A stretch of DNA of 64,000 nt from Vibrio sp. S9_S30 (GTDB taxonomy: Bacteria > Pseudomonadota > Gammaproteobacteria > Enterobacterales > Vibrionaceae): the NCBI RefSeq assembly GCF_014694455.1, contig NZ_JAAUWT010000004.1, positions 300,516 to 364,515 of the forward strand, given 5' to 3'. Shown here in pieces: positions 19,283 through 29,793 of the stretch. A program made the translations under genes and the position numbers. The first letter of the stretch is position 1. Each line of letters starts with the position of its first letter. Below the pieces are notes generated by a model that did not search any database, was not told the DNA's origin, and worked only from the letters and a program-made list of their open reading frames with translations.

Positions 19283-20129
19283 TGATCATCCCGGCGACGT
19301 CTTTACCTGTTGCTTTTTCTATTCCTTCAAGACCAGGAGACGAGTTAACTTCCATGATTAGGGGGCCGCGTTCAGAGCGTAGCAAGTCTACCCCAGCAAT
19401 ATTTAAACCCATTGCTTTAGCAGCTGCGACTGCTGTTTTACGCTCTTCTGGGGTGATCTTAATTAAAGACGCGGTCCCTCCACGATGCAAATTAGAGCGG
19501 AACTCACCTTCTGCGCCCTGTCGCTTCATTGCTGCAATGACTTTATCACCGATAACAAAACAACGAATATCGGCACCGCCAGCTTCCTTTACAAATTCTT
19601 GAACCATGATGTTGGCTTTCAAACCCATAAACGCTTCGATAACACTTTCGGCTGCTTTTTTCGTTTCGGCTAGAACCACACCAATACCTTGAGTGCCCTC
19701 AAGAAGCTTGATCACAACAGGTGCTCCACCCACCATATCTAATAAGTCTTTTACGTCATCTGGTTTGCTCGCAAATCCTGTTACGGGCATACCAATGCCT
19801 TTTCTTGAAAGCAGTTGTAGAGAGCGTAGTTTGTCACGTGAACGAGTAATGGCAACCGATTCATTAATAGGGAATACACCCATCATTTCAAATTGACGTA
19901 ATACCGCTGTGCCGTAAAACGTTACGGAAGCGCCAATTCTTGGAATAATAGCGTCAAGCCCAGTGAGCTCCTCACCTTTATAGTGCACTTCAGGCTTATC
20001 TGAGTTGATATTCATGTAACAACGCAGGGCATCAATAACCTTAACTTCATGACCGCGAATCTCTGCCGCCTCAATTAAACGACGAGTAGAGTACAAAGAC
20101 GCGTTACGAGAAAGGATGGCAATTTTCAC
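19224..20129 (-). CDS. rimK: RimK-type ribosomal protein S6 glutamate ligase
   Basis: 301 residues, the length of E. coli RimK (300). An N-terminal pre-ATP-grasp fold ([22 protein letters not shown]) leads to the ATP-grasp domain with [15 protein letters not shown] and [19 protein letters not shown], and the Mg-binding segment [17 protein letters not shown]. RimK adds glutamates to the C terminus of S6. It starts one base overlapping the stop of rimB, so both are co-translated. Confidence 0.93.
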   Translation of the reverse strand: MKIAILSRNASLYSTRRLIEAAEIRGHEVKVIDALRCYMNINSDKPEVHYKGEELTGLDAIIPRIGASVTFYGTAVLRQFEMMGVFPINESVAITRSRDKLRSLQLLSRKGIGMPVTGFASKPDDVKDLLDMVGGAPVVIKLLEGTQGIGVVLAETKKAAESVIEAFMGLKANIMVQEFVKEAGGADIRCFVIGDKVIAAMKRQGAEGEFRSNLHRGGTASLIKITPEERKTAVAAAKAMGLNIAGVDLLRSERGPLIMEVNSSPGLEGIEKATGKDVAGMIIDFIEKNASTKGTKTRGKG

Positions 20130-20569
20130 TATTTTTTCTCCTCAAGTGGCACTAAAAATGATTCGGTTGGGTCAACAATGATTCGGTTTCGCATGGCGGT
20201 TCTGCCGAGCAACATTCTGAATCTCATGTTTTCTCTGTTTGTTAATGTAATTTCGATCGGCCACTGCTCCCCACCTAGTGAAAGGAGTGTTTCCACGACG
20301 TATCGCTCTTCTTCATGACCACCAGAATCTCGCACTACTCGTTTGTTAATGACTTTGGCTTCGCAAATCTGGCTCAGCTCAGTGTTGTTTTGCTCTGGGT
20401 GCATCCAAAATCGTACCCAGAGCGTGTTGTTCCGAGTAAATGTTTCTAATTTATATGCGTGTAGGCATGAAGTTCGCGCACCTGTATCTATTTTCGCTTT
20501 GATACGATCTAAGCGAAGTTCAGGTAGGCTTAGCACTTCTCGCCACCCTACGATGATCTTCTTATTCAT
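20129..20569 (-). CDS. RimB-type ATP-dependent zinc protease (DUF785 / PF05618)
   Basis: 146 residues. The key motif [13 protein letters not shown] contains the DTGA of retropepsin-like aspartic proteases, and [14 protein letters not shown] closes the domain, as in RimB/YcaO-neighbour proteins of the PF05618 family. Known members act together with RimK and trim glutamate tails. First gene of the rimB-rimK-desuccinylase operon. Confidence 0.87.
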   Translation of the reverse strand: MNKKIIVGWREVLSLPELRLDRIKAKIDTGARTSCLHAYKLETFTRNNTLWVRFWMHPEQNNTELSQICEAKVINKRVVRDSGGHEEERYVVETLLSLGGEQWPIEITLTNRENMRFRMLLGRTAMRNRIIVDPTESFLVPLEEKK

Positions 20570-21039
20570 TTCAATTACTTAAGGTAAAGGCTAGGAACAG
20601 CCATGAAGCGATGTACTTAGTCGATAGAGCTTTTCAGTACAGTTAACAGTGTTGAGTAGAGGGGAGTGATTGCCCTCTTAGATACTCAGTGTCATTGATT
20701 GTATCAGGTCGTATTCTGTGTGTCATACAAACATTTTAATCTTGAAGATTAAAATGTGATGACTAAATAGAGAGATTTCAACGCTATTACATAGGGCTCA
20801 TCTTATCAGTCGATGAAGCGGTGTTAGGTGGTTTTATTCCCTATAAATGATATAAATTTAGGGCTGTCTAAATCATGGTTCTTAGGCTATATCTTTATTG
20901 GTAAGCTCACTTATCCACCAAAAGTGCATGGATTAACTTAACGTTTATAAGCCAGCTTAGAGCCGTTACCACATCACTTAATGGATTAAATCACATCCAC
21001 AGAGTGCGACGCACTCAAAGGTAAGGCGAAGGTTTAGAT
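20570..21039. other. 470-bp divergent intergenic region between rimB and the chemoreceptor gene
   Basis: No gene is seen. The stretch must hold promoters for the rimB operon (leftward) and the chemoreceptor (rightward). It contains the 27-bp palindrome at 20731-20757 and otherwise AT-rich sequence; the chemoreceptor ATG at 21040 is preceded by AAGGCGAAGG. Confidence 0.65.
20731..20757. promoter_or_regulatory. 27-bp near-perfect palindrome
   Basis: ACATTTTAATCTT, one central G, then AAGATTAAAATGT: 13-base arms that are exact reverse complements. It lies 162 bp upstream of rimB and 283 bp upstream of the chemoreceptor. No T-run follows, so it is more likely a regulator site or a hairpin in an RNA leader than a terminator. 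Confidence 0.55.
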
Positions 21040-23637
21040 ATGTTCAAGAACTTACCACTCACGTTGAAAGTATCATTGGGCACTGGTATCCCACTTTTGT
21101 TGCTGATCACCCTTTCCGCCGTTGCGCTGAATAGCACACATAACCACGGTAAATCCGGTTACATGGTAGACCAAACACATAAGGTCATCCAGCAAGCCAT
21201 GAAAGTTGAAGGGGCGGCGGTGGATATGGAGACCGGAATGCGTGGTTTTCTGCTGGCTGGTCAGGAAGGTTTTCTAGAACCTTATATCAATGGGCGAACT
21301 CGATTTAGTCATTTGATTTCAGAATTGCAACAGACCGTTAGTGATAACCCTGCCCAAGTAAAACGTTTGTCGGACATGCAAAGCAATATTAATGCTTGGG
21401 TAGCCAATGTCACGGAACCCGCCATTTCACTACGCCGAGACATTGTTCCTACCCAAACGATGGATGACTTGGCAGATTTGGTCGGAGAAGCGAGAGGTAA
21501 GGTGTTTTTCGATAAATTTAGAGAACAAATGGCTACTTTTATCTCTCGGGAAAACACATTTCTCCAAGCTAGACGCGCGTCAAGTATCGAGCCCTCGGCT
21601 AATGCTAGTGAAATGACTTCCGCTTTAGAAACAAATAACTTATGGGTTAATCGTGCTCATGATGTTATTCGACTTTCCTTGGAGATCACATCTGCGGCGG
21701 TGGATATGAAAACGGGGATGAGAGGGTTCTTGCTGACTGGTCAATCTGAGTTTTTGGAGCCTTATACCAATGGTAAAACGCGCTTCTTTGAAATCAGTAA
21801 AGCATTGAAGGAAAAAGTAAGTGATAACCCCATTCAAGTCTCCAGAATCAATGCGATTGAAAATAACATCATAAACTGGAACAAAAATGTGACGGAGCCT
21901 GCTATAGCAGATAGAAAGCAAGTGGTCTCTGGATCGCTCTCGGTGGATGACATGGCAAGTTTGATTGGTCAGGGGCAAGGCATACAATATTTTGATAGGT
22001 TTCGAACGCAAATAGCTGAAATCCTCACTGAGGAAGAAAAGCTTATTGCTCAAAGAGGCGAAGAATCCGCTCAAAGTGTTGCGCAGATAACCACGGTGAT
22101 TAATGAAGTGAGCGAATCAGCTCAATGGGCGGAACACACGCAAAAGGTCATATCACAAGTACTCGATATTCAAGTGGCGGCGATGGAGATGGAGATTGGC
22201 ATGCGCGGCTATTTATTGGCGGGAGAAGTGGCCTTTTTGGCGCCTTATGAACAGGGCTTTAAGAATTTCAATAAAGCCATTGACTCCCAGAAAGAGACGG
22301 TGAGTGATAACCCAGAGCAAGTTGCGTTGCTTGAAGAAACACGAACAACCATTTCAGAATGGCGATTGAGTGTGATGGAGCCGGCCATCGCACTTCGTTC
22401 TCGAATTGGTCGTGCCCAAACCATGACCGACGTAACCAACTTGGTTAGGGAGGCTCGTGGTAAGGTCTACTTTGATAAGTTTAGAGAACAAATTGCTGAG
22501 TTTATTGAAATAGAACAAAAACTGATAACGCAACAACAGGCCGCTGCTGAAACGGCGACTGACAATACCGCTTACACCATTATTATCGGCACGTTGGTTT
22601 CTGTGTTGATCGGCGGGGTGGTTTTTTTGGGGGTTTTGAGAAGTATTGTTCAACCTGTAGAAGAAGTGGCGAATGGGCTACGCAAACTAGCGGAAGGGGA
22701 TTTAACGGTCAAGATTGCTGTGGATTCCAAAGATGAGCTGGGCAAAATGTCGGAAAACTTCAATCAAGCGGTTTACAAAACGAAACAAGCGATGCGAGAA
22801 GTGCTTTCAACGACGGATCAAGTTGCGGAAGGAACGCATGACATCGCGCAGACAAGTGAGCAAATGGCACGAGACTTGGATCTTCAAGCCGAACGAGTGG
22901 AACATATTTTTACGTCGATTGATGACATGATGCAAAGTGTTGCCGAGGTAGCTAAGCAATCGACAGATGCTACAAGCAGCGCAAAAGAAGCAGGGGTTAC
23001 GGCAAATTCTGGTGGTGATATTGTTCGAAACACCATACAGGGTATGAGCTCCATTAACGAAGCGGTAATGGCTTCTTCCAAGAGTGTGGCTGAATTGGGT
23101 AAACGAGGTTCTGAAATTGGCGATATTCTTAACGTCATTAATGACATTGCTGAGCAAACCAATTTACTTGCATTGAATGCTGCCATTGAGTCTGCGCGTG
23201 CAGGTGAAGCAGGACGAGGCTTTGCTGTGGTGGCGGATGAAGTGAGAACATTGGCAGACAGAACCACAACGGCGACAGAAGAAATTGCTGGTTCAATCCA
23301 AGCGATTCAAAGTGAAACTAAGCTGGCTGTAGATAGAATGAGTGTCGGCACTAGCCATGTGGCAGAAGGGGTCGAACTTGTAGGTAAAGCCGGAATGAGT
23401 TTAGAGAATATTGTTGCCGGAGCAGAAGCGGTGGCTACTATGATAGACAGTATCGCGGCGGCGTCGAAAGAACAGGCAAATGCAAGTATTGCAGTGCGTG
23501 AAAGCGTTGAGACGGTTTCAGAAGTTTCGAAAAATGCAAACACCCAAGCAAATCAAGCGGCGTCTTCGGCGAGAGACTTGTCTTATCAAGCGGAGAAGCT
23601 GAAAACGCTGGTGGCACAGTTTAATGTGGGCACATAG
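21040..23637 (+). CDS. Methyl-accepting chemotaxis protein with three tandem CHASE3-like sensor domains
   Basis: 865 residues. A transmembrane helix covers residues about 9-31. Then three related blocks follow (about 35-185, 200-350, 360-505), each with the motif (E/D)M-GMRG(F/Y)LL-G-FL-PY, a WxxxVTEPAI or [10 protein letters not shown] segment, and [10 protein letters not shown] / [10 protein letters not shown] / [10 protein letters not shown]. This pattern fits the CHASE3 fold. A second membrane helix lies near 512-533, a HAMP domain near 535-590, and the signalling domain to the end with the hairpin tip [26 protein letters not shown] (in part). The receptor senses an unknown extracellular ligand and signals to CheA. 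The usual CHASE3 receptor has one sensor unit, so this is an internal triplication. Confidence 0.92.
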   Translation: MFKNLPLTLKVSLGTGIPLLLLITLSAVALNSTHNHGKSGYMVDQTHKVIQQAMKVEGAAVDMETGMRGFLLAGQEGFLEPYINGRTRFSHLISELQQTVSDNPAQVKRLSDMQSNINAWVANVTEPAISLRRDIVPTQTMDDLADLVGEARGKVFFDKFREQMATFISRENTFLQARRASSIEPSANASEMTSALETNNLWVNRAHDVIRLSLEITSAAVDMKTGMRGFLLTGQSEFLEPYTNGKTRFFEISKALKEKVSDNPIQVSRINAIENNIINWNKNVTEPAIADRKQVVSGSLSVDDMASLIGQGQGIQYFDRFRTQIAEILTEEEKLIAQRGEESAQSVAQITTVINEVSESAQWAEHTQKVISQVLDIQVAAMEMEIGMRGYLLAGEVAFLAPYEQGFKNFNKAIDSQKETVSDNPEQVALLEETRTTISEWRLSVMEPAIALRSRIGRAQTMTDVTNLVREARGKVYFDKFREQIAEFIEIEQKLITQQQAAAETATDNTAYTIIIGTLVSVLIGGVVFLGVLRSIVQPVEEVANGLRKLAEGDLTVKIAVDSKDELGKMSENFNQAVYKTKQAMREVLSTTDQVAEGTHDIAQTSEQMARDLDLQAERVEHIFTSIDDMMQSVAEVAKQSTDATSSAKEAGVTANSGGDIVRNTIQGMSSINEAVMASSKSVAELGKRGSEIGDILNVINDIAEQTNLLALNAAIESARAGEAGRGFAVVADEVRTLADRTTTATEEIAGSIQAIQSETKLAVDRMSVGTSHVAEGVELVGKAGMSLENIVAGAEAVATMIDSIAAASKEQANASIAVRESVETVSEVSKNANTQANQAASSARDLSYQAEKLKTLVAQFNVGT

Positions 23638-23681
23638 CAGCCCACGTATTCAAACTGAATGAAAATGATTCACAATGATAT

Positions 23682-23709
23682 AAAGAGCCAGACAATGTTT
23701 GGCTCTTTT
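23682..23709. terminator. Bidirectional terminator between the chemoreceptor and polB
   Basis: AAAGAGCCA, 9-base loop, TGGCTCTTT; followed by T and GGATTTTTT on the plus strand. Serves the chemoreceptor gene and possibly polB. Confidence 0.8.
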
Positions 23710-23759
23710 GGATTTTTTGACTCTGAACTCATACAGCTCAGTTCTTTAGAGGTAGAGCG

Positions 23760-26123
23760 TTAGAAAAGCCCAAGCTGTGGCGCATTCAAGCTTTCAAAGT
23801 CTAAGCCAATAAATGGGAGAATGGCGTCTGCGACAGGCTTTAACTGTTTATCTATGTAATGCTGGTAATCGATGGCGCTTTGTAAATACTCGTTTGGTTC
23901 GGGGCCATTTAACGTTATCACGTATTCTATTCGGCCTTTGTTTTGATATTGCAGCGGTCGACCAAGGGCGGCATTTCTTTCATCGGCTAACCGAGCCGCT
24001 CGAACCTGCGGAGGAATATTTTTTTGATAATCGGCCAATTTTCGACGCAGTCTTTTTTGGTAAACCAGTTGGTGGTCGAACGATCCATCTTTGGTTTTTT
24101 CAACATAGTCACGAATGTAGTCCTCTGGATCCTTGTCATGGAACACCATATCGTACAATGTTTGCTGAAATGTCTGAGAAAGTGGTGTCCAGTCTGTTCT
24201 TGCACTTTCTAACCCTTTGAAGATGATTTTTTCTTCGCTTCCTTCGCCAACCAACCCCGCATAACGCTTTTTAGAACCGGCTTCAGAGCCTCTGATCGTG
24301 GGCATCAAGAATTTTCGATAGTGCGTTTCGTATTCCAGCTCCAAATGAGAGGTTACACCGAATTCTGAGTTGAGATGAGACGTCCACCACTCATTGATAT
24401 GGTTAGCGAGAGTTCGCCCAATGGCATCGGCATCTTTTTGAGAGTGTGGTTTGTTTAAGGCCACAAATGTGGAGTCTGTGTCACCATAGATAACTTGATA
24501 ACCTTTTTCTTCAATGAGCGTGCGGGTTTGTTTCATGATCTCATGACCACGCATGGTGATAGAGGAGGCAAGTCGGGTATCAAAGAAACGACAACCGGAG
24601 GAACCGAGCACTCCATAAAAAGAGTTCATAATAATTTTAATGGCTTGGGAGAATGCTTTTTCATTATTCTTTTTGGCTACGTCTCTTGCCGCCCAGAGCT
24701 GTTCGATCATCTTAGGTAAAAAGTGTTTTTCACGGTGAAACTGCCCACCACGAAACCCTGCAACGGCAGAATCTTGCGTATTGCCAATATCGAGCTTTAA
24801 CCCTTCAATTAACCCTAACGGGTCGATAAGAAAACTGCGAATAATGGAGGGGTATAGGCTTTTGAAATCGAGAACTAACACCGAATCGTAAAGTCCTGGA
24901 ACGGAATCCATCACATAGCCCCCAGGGCTTGCGAGCCAATTTTCTGGCTGGAGGTTGGGGGCGACGTAATGAGCACGATGAAGCTGGGGTAGGTAAAGGT
25001 TAGTAAAGGCGGCCACCGAGCCACCAACTCGATCCAGTTCGACTCCAGTTAGCTTTGAACGTTCTATCGCAAACTCTAGTAAATGGGTATGTTTAAAAAT
25101 TCGATTCACCAGTTTGCAGTCTTGTAAATTGTATTTGGCCAACGATGGCTTGTCTTCTCTAAACATTCTGTTGATCTCATCCATACGGTCATGGACGTTA
25201 TGGATGTCTTTCCCTTCACCAAGCAGTTCTTGGGATACCGATTCGAGAGACCAAGAGCGAAAGTGATACGTTGCCGTTTTTAGTGTATCGATTCCATCCA
25301 GTACAACGCGACCAGGAATTCGAATAAAACTTTGGTTTGTGGCGCTCGATTGTCGGAAATGTGCCGTTTGACCACCTCGCCCAATTTTTAATGGCAGGTT
25401 GTGCCATTCACAGCGTTTATGCAGCAGTTGAAAGTCAAAATCGATCACGTTCCAGCCAACAATTATGTCTGGGTCAAATTGGGTAAACCAGTCGCACATA
25501 GCGTGCAGAAGCTGAAACTCATTTTCTACCCATTGAACCGCCGTGTCACAGGGTTCAGGCGTTCCAATCATAATGACGCGGCTATCCATAGCACTGTCCA
25601 ATCCAATGGAATAGAGAATGCCTTTTTCGCTGCATTCCAGATCGAGTGACACTTGAGTGAGATTAGGGTGATAGGTTCCGCTCTTACACTGGGCATTTAA
25701 GTATTGGTGATGATCTCGCTTCGATACCCATTTTCCTTGAAATTGAATACTGCCTTGGATGAAACGCTCCATAAGGTATCGGTCGGCAAGCCGAACATCC
25801 GATTCGTACGTCATCAGCTCATTACTCGCAAGAATTTGAGAAGCAGCATTGGCGCTTTTGATGGATGAAAAGTAAACCCCAGAGGTGGGTATGTGATCGA
25901 ATGTTTTAAGCGGTAATGGCTTAACGTCGTGTTCAATTTCGGCGTCGCTCAGAAGATCAGAAGCCACGGCACCATGCTCCGTCTCAATAAAAAAGACGGG
26001 CTTTTGGTTTGGAATGACAACATGAACGGGGCCATTGTTTGTACTTAGCCATAAATCGACCTGCGCCCTTCCAGACACATCACGTGCTTGTCTTGTTAAA
26101 ACAAATCCATCTTGAATGGTCAA
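23760..26123 (-). CDS. polB: DNA polymerase II, family B
   Basis: 787 residues, the size of E. coli Pol II (783). The 3'-5' exonuclease motif I is SLDLECSEKG with D161 and E163; Exo II is GWNVIDFDF. The polymerase motif A is LDFKSLYPSIIRSF and motif C is YGDTDSTF (about residue 545). Pol II restarts stalled forks and does translesion synthesis. In E. coli it is SOS-controlled; I did not find a convincing LexA box here. It is a monocistronic gene, convergent with the chemoreceptor. Confidence 0.95.
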   Translation of the reverse strand: MTIQDGFVLTRQARDVSGRAQVDLWLSTNNGPVHVVIPNQKPVFFIETEHGAVASDLLSDAEIEHDVKPLPLKTFDHIPTSGVYFSSIKSANAASQILASNELMTYESDVRLADRYLMERFIQGSIQFQGKWVSKRDHHQYLNAQCKSGTYHPNLTQVSLDLECSEKGILYSIGLDSAMDSRVIMIGTPEPCDTAVQWVENEFQLLHAMCDWFTQFDPDIIVGWNVIDFDFQLLHKRCEWHNLPLKIGRGGQTAHFRQSSATNQSFIRIPGRVVLDGIDTLKTATYHFRSWSLESVSQELLGEGKDIHNVHDRMDEINRMFREDKPSLAKYNLQDCKLVNRIFKHTHLLEFAIERSKLTGVELDRVGGSVAAFTNLYLPQLHRAHYVAPNLQPENWLASPGGYVMDSVPGLYDSVLVLDFKSLYPSIIRSFLIDPLGLIEGLKLDIGNTQDSAVAGFRGGQFHREKHFLPKMIEQLWAARDVAKKNNEKAFSQAIKIIMNSFYGVLGSSGCRFFDTRLASSITMRGHEIMKQTRTLIEEKGYQVIYGDTDSTFVALNKPHSQKDADAIGRTLANHINEWWTSHLNSEFGVTSHLELEYETHYRKFLMPTIRGSEAGSKKRYAGLVGEGSEEKIIFKGLESARTDWTPLSQTFQQTLYDMVFHDKDPEDYIRDYVEKTKDGSFDHQLVYQKRLRRKLADYQKNIPPQVRAARLADERNAALGRPLQYQNKGRIEYVITLNGPEPNEYLQSAIDYQHYIDKQLKPVADAILPFIGLDFESLNAPQLGLF

Positions 26124-26629
26124 ACCTTACGCCTTTGTAAATGGCTATACAGATACCGAAGGAGTATACCTGAGTCCACTAACGGTATACCACCCATCAG
26201 CATTTTGCAGGAGAAGCTCGCTATTATCATAGTTGCATTGACTTAGAAAAATCACATCAGAAGTATTGGGTGTTGGCGGTTTGATTATCGGTAAGAATGT
26301 TTACTTATGAGGTCTACGTCGAATAATTTAATGGAATTTAAGACGTTAAGTTGGTATTACTGAAATATCAATACAGTGTTAATTCGCGCTCTCTTTATAT
26401 AGGTGACTAAAATTCCTACAACAAACGGTGGAATTTGGTTCAAACGGTGGGCGACTTAACGACTCTGATTATAAGTTATGATTAAAGTTTGCGTTAGGAC
26501 GCATAATCGTTGTAATTTTTAAGTCAGAATTGAGATATGATGAGTTCATCTGATATTTATGTGAATGATTCGCTGGATAGTGAATTAAAAACATAGTTAG
26601 AACCAAAAAATGAGTGTGGAGATACAAGT
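26124..26629. other. 506-bp divergent intergenic region between polB and uvrY
   Basis: No gene found. An inverted repeat GTATACC...GGTATAC with 13-base spacer lies at 26164-26190, about 40-65 bp upstream of polB, and could be part of its control. The rest is the AT-rich leader of uvrY, whose start is TTG. Confidence 0.55.
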
Positions 26630-27274
26630 TTGATTAATGTTTTCCTTGTAGATGATCACGAGCTGGTTCGCACAGGGATACGACGTATTATTGAAGACGT
26701 CCGTGGTATGAACGTAGCAGGGGAAGCTGACAGCGGTGAAGAAGCCGTCAAGTGGTGCAGAAGCAGTCATGCTGACGTTATTTTAATGGATATGAACATG
26801 CCAGGCATTGGTGGTTTAGAGGCAACGAAAAAAGTGCTTCGATTTAACCCTGATGTAAAAATCATTGTACTAACAGTGCATACAGAGAACCCTTTCCCAA
26901 CAAAAGTGATGCAGGCGGGAGCAGCAGGTTATCTGACAAAAGGAGCAGGACCAGACGAAATGGTGAATGCCATTCGAATGGTGCATTCTGGGCAGCGTTA
27001 TATTTCCCCTGAAATTGCGCAGCAAATGGCGTTAAGCCAGTTCTCTTCCGCATCTGAAAATCCTTTTAAAGACCTTTCGGAACGAGAGCTTCAAATCATG
27101 ATGATGATTACTAAGGGGCAAAAAGTAACTGACATTTCTGAGCAATTAAGCCTGAGCCCTAAAACGGTGAACAGTTACCGATATCGTCTTTTCAGCAAGC
27201 TGGATATTAATGGCGATGTTGAATTGACCCACTTAGCCATTCGTCACGGAATGATCGACACTGAGACGTTGTAG
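26630..27274 (+). CDS. uvrY: UvrY/GacA-type NarL-family response regulator
   Basis: 214 residues. The receiver domain shows DDHELVRTG and the phospho-acceptor D54 in [10 protein letters not shown]; the LuxR-type helix-turn-helix is [16 protein letters not shown] and [16 protein letters not shown]. The start is TTG at 26630, placing the protein's first residues in line with UvrY ([16 protein letters not shown]). UvrY/VarA answers the BarA/VarS kinase and controls csr-type small RNAs; that kinase is not in the window. Its stop overlaps the uvrC GTG start by one base, the widely conserved uvrY-uvrC arrangement. Confidence 0.94.
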   Translation: MINVFLVDDHELVRTGIRRIIEDVRGMNVAGEADSGEEAVKWCRSSHADVILMDMNMPGIGGLEATKKVLRFNPDVKIIVLTVHTENPFPTKVMQAGAAGYLTKGAGPDEMVNAIRMVHSGQRYISPEIAQQMALSQFSSASENPFKDLSERELQIMMMITKGQKVTDISEQLSLSPKTVNSYRYRLFSKLDINGDVELTHLAIRHGMIDTETL

Positions 27275-29106
27275 TGTCTCAGCCGTTCGATTCCGTTTCC
27301 TTTCTTAATACCGTTACCAGTCAGCCCGGCGTATACAGAATGTATAACGCCGAGTCGACGGTAATTTATGTCGGTAAAGCCAAAGATCTTAAAAAGCGCC
27401 TCTCAAGCTATTTTCGTAAAAAGGTCGATAACGAAAAGACGCGTGCGTTGGTCAGCCACATTAACAAAATAGACGTCACGGTTACTCACACTGAGACTGA
27501 AGCGCTTATTTTAGAGCACAACTACATCAAGCAATATCTTCCCAAGTACAATGTATTGCTGAGGGATGATAAGTCGTACCCATACATCTTTTTAAGTGGT
27601 CATAAGCACCCTCGTATATCGATGCACAGAGGGTCGAAAAAGCGCAAAGGCGAGTATTTTGGTCCTTACCCAGATTCTGGTGCCGTTCGAGAAACGTTGC
27701 ACCTGATTCAAAAGATTTTCCCAGTTAGGCAATGTGAAGACACGGTTTACAGCAACCGCACAAGGCCGTGCCTGATGTACCAAATCGGTCGTTGTGCTGC
27801 CCCTTGCGTGTCTAGCATCATTTCCGATGAAGAATATGCAGAGATCGTGAATTACGTGCGCCTATTTTTGCATGGAAAAGACAAGCTGGTCGTTGAAACC
27901 TTGGTTTCTAAAATGGAAAAAGCCAGCATGGAGCTGAGGTTTGAAGATGCGGCCTCACTTCGCGATCAGATTCAAGCTATTCGGCGCGTACAAGAGCAAC
28001 AATTCGTGTCTGAAGATTCGATGGATGACTTAGATGTACTTGGTTTTGCACAAGAAAATGGTGTGGCGTGCATTCATATTCTCATGATTCGTCAAGGAAA
28101 GGTATTGGGGAGCCGCAGTCATTTCCCCAAAATTCCCAATAATACCGACAGGCATGAAGTCTTTCACAGCTTTTTGAGTCAATATTATTTGAGCCATAAC
28201 GAGGCGAGAACCATTCCTTCGCGGCTTATCTTGGAGCAAGACTTGTTTGAGGATGCCGAACCGTTTCAGGACATACTCTCCGAGATTGCAGGTAGAAAGA
28301 TTACCATCCAAACCAACCCAAAAGGGACGAGATCTCGCTATCTTAAGTTGGCCAATACCAACGCCCTGACGGCTATTACGACCAAAATTAACCATAAGAT
28401 GACCATTAACCAGCGCGTTAAGGCACTGCAAGAGCATCTGGGTATGGATTCGATCCAACGTATGGAGTGTTTTGATATTAGCCACACAATGGGCGAGAGC
28501 ACCATTGCATCCTGTGTCGTATTCAACCGAGAAGGGCCTGTTAAGCAAGAATACCGACGTTATAACATCGAAGGAATAACTGGCGGGGACGACTATGCAG
28601 CAATGGGGCAAGTGCTTGATCGGCGTTATTCAAAACAACTGGATGTAGAAAAAATCCCCGATATTGTTTTTATCGATGGCGGTAAAGGGCAGCTCAATCG
28701 TGCGCATGAGATAATTGCGCGGCATTGGGATGATTGGCCTAAGCGTCCAAGACTGATTGGTATTGCAAAGGGGACAACTCGTAAACCCGGTTTAGAGACA
28801 ATGATTACGACCGATGGTGATGAATTTAACATGGCGACGGATGAACCAGCGTTGCATCTTATCCAGCACATACGTGACGAAAGCCACAATCATGCAATAG
28901 CTGGGCACAGAGCCAAACGCGGAAAGACAAGAAGGACCAGCGCACTAGAAGGAATTGAAGGCGTTGGCCCAAAACGACGCCAAGCTTTGCTTAAATACAT
29001 GGGGGGATTACAAGAGCTGAGACGTGCAAGTGTCGAAGAAATCGCCAAAGTTCCCGGTATTAGCCTTTCTTTGGCAGAAAACATTCATCAAGCATTGAAA
29101 CAATAA
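27274..29106 (+). CDS. uvrC: Excinuclease ABC subunit C
   Basis: 610 residues, standard length. Order: GIY-YIG endonuclease ([23 protein letters not shown]), cysteine region (CPLM-type [13 protein letters not shown]), UVR domain near 205-240 ([15 protein letters not shown]), RNase H-like domain with [16 protein letters not shown] and [13 protein letters not shown], and helix-hairpin-helix pair at the end ([16 protein letters not shown]). It makes the two incisions in nucleotide excision repair. The start is GTG at 27274. Confidence 0.96.
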   Translation: MSQPFDSVSFLNTVTSQPGVYRMYNAESTVIYVGKAKDLKKRLSSYFRKKVDNEKTRALVSHINKIDVTVTHTETEALILEHNYIKQYLPKYNVLLRDDKSYPYIFLSGHKHPRISMHRGSKKRKGEYFGPYPDSGAVRETLHLIQKIFPVRQCEDTVYSNRTRPCLMYQIGRCAAPCVSSIISDEEYAEIVNYVRLFLHGKDKLVVETLVSKMEKASMELRFEDAASLRDQIQAIRRVQEQQFVSEDSMDDLDVLGFAQENGVACIHILMIRQGKVLGSRSHFPKIPNNTDRHEVFHSFLSQYYLSHNEARTIPSRLILEQDLFEDAEPFQDILSEIAGRKITIQTNPKGTRSRYLKLANTNALTAITTKINHKMTINQRVKALQEHLGMDSIQRMECFDISHTMGESTIASCVVFNREGPVKQEYRRYNIEGITGGDDYAAMGQVLDRRYSKQLDVEKIPDIVFIDGGKGQLNRAHEIIARHWDDWPKRPRLIGIAKGTTRKPGLETMITTDGDEFNMATDEPALHLIQHIRDESHNHAIAGHRAKRGKTRRTSALEGIEGVGPKRRQALLKYMGGLQELRRASVEEIAKVPGISLSLAENIHQALKQ

Positions 29107-29156
29107 GCGTTTTGACGCACCATTAAGCGCGCAATGTCTAAGAGCCTAAAATATCT

Positions 29157-29714
29157 ATGCGTTTTACCATACCAAACATTCTAACCTTACTTCGATTAGT
29201 ACTGATTCCTGTATTTGTCATTGTGTTTTATATCCCTGCATCTTGGGCCCCTTTTGCTGCGGCAATGGTTTTTTGGGTCGCAGGATTCACCGATTGGCTT
29301 GATGGCATGCTGGCACGCAAATTAGGTCAGACCTCTCGTTTTGGCGCGTTCTTAGATCCAGTGGCTGACAAGGTTATGGTGGCAACAGCGCTTATTCTCA
29401 TCACAGAGCATTACGCGACATGGTGGATCACCATTCCGGCTATTACCATGATTGCTCGCGAAATCATCATTTCCGCGCTACGTGAATGGATGGCGGAAAT
29501 AGGTAAACGTTCAAGTGTTGCCGTTTCTTGGGTCGGTAAAGTGAAAACATTAGCGCAAATGTTTGCGTTATGGGTGCTTATTTGGCGTTATGATGACTGG
29601 ATGGTATGGCTAGGCTATGCGGCTCTGTATTTCGCAACGATCCTGACATACTGGTCAATGATGCAATATTTAGTCGCGGCAAAAGATGACTTGTTGGATG
29701 AGAAACACCAGTAG
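29157..29714 (+). CDS. pgsA: CDP-diacylglycerol-glycerol-3-phosphate 3-phosphatidyltransferase
   Basis: 185 residues, standard length, with several membrane helices. The CDP-alcohol phosphotransferase signature is [27 protein letters not shown] (D-G-x2-A-R-x8-G-x3-D-x3-D, read in part). It makes phosphatidylglycerophosphate in the inner membrane. Follows uvrC after 50 bases, as in many gammaproteobacteria. Confidence 0.95.
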   Translation: MRFTIPNILTLLRLVLIPVFVIVFYIPASWAPFAAAMVFWVAGFTDWLDGMLARKLGQTSRFGAFLDPVADKVMVATALILITEHYATWWITIPAITMIAREIIISALREWMAEIGKRSSVAVSWVGKVKTLAQMFALWVLIWRYDDWMVWLGYAALYFATILTYWSMMQYLVAAKDDLLDEKHQ

Positions 29715-29766
29715 AGTTCCGGTTACATAAGCCGCCACGGTAGGTTTTGCCTGATTAAGGTGTCAT

Positions 29767-29793
29767 AAAAAACGGATGGTTAATCCGTTTTTT
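29767..29793. terminator. Bidirectional terminator between pgsA and the GGDEF gene
   Basis: AAAAAACGGAT, loop GGTTA, ATCCGTTTTTT. It overlaps the 3' end of the convergent gene at 29780 and can stop pgsA transcription. Confidence 0.85.

Noticed and set aside
26124..26170. LexA box for polB
   Set aside because: The closest sequence has a CTGT half (minus strand) but the spacing and second half do not match CTGT-N8-ACAG.
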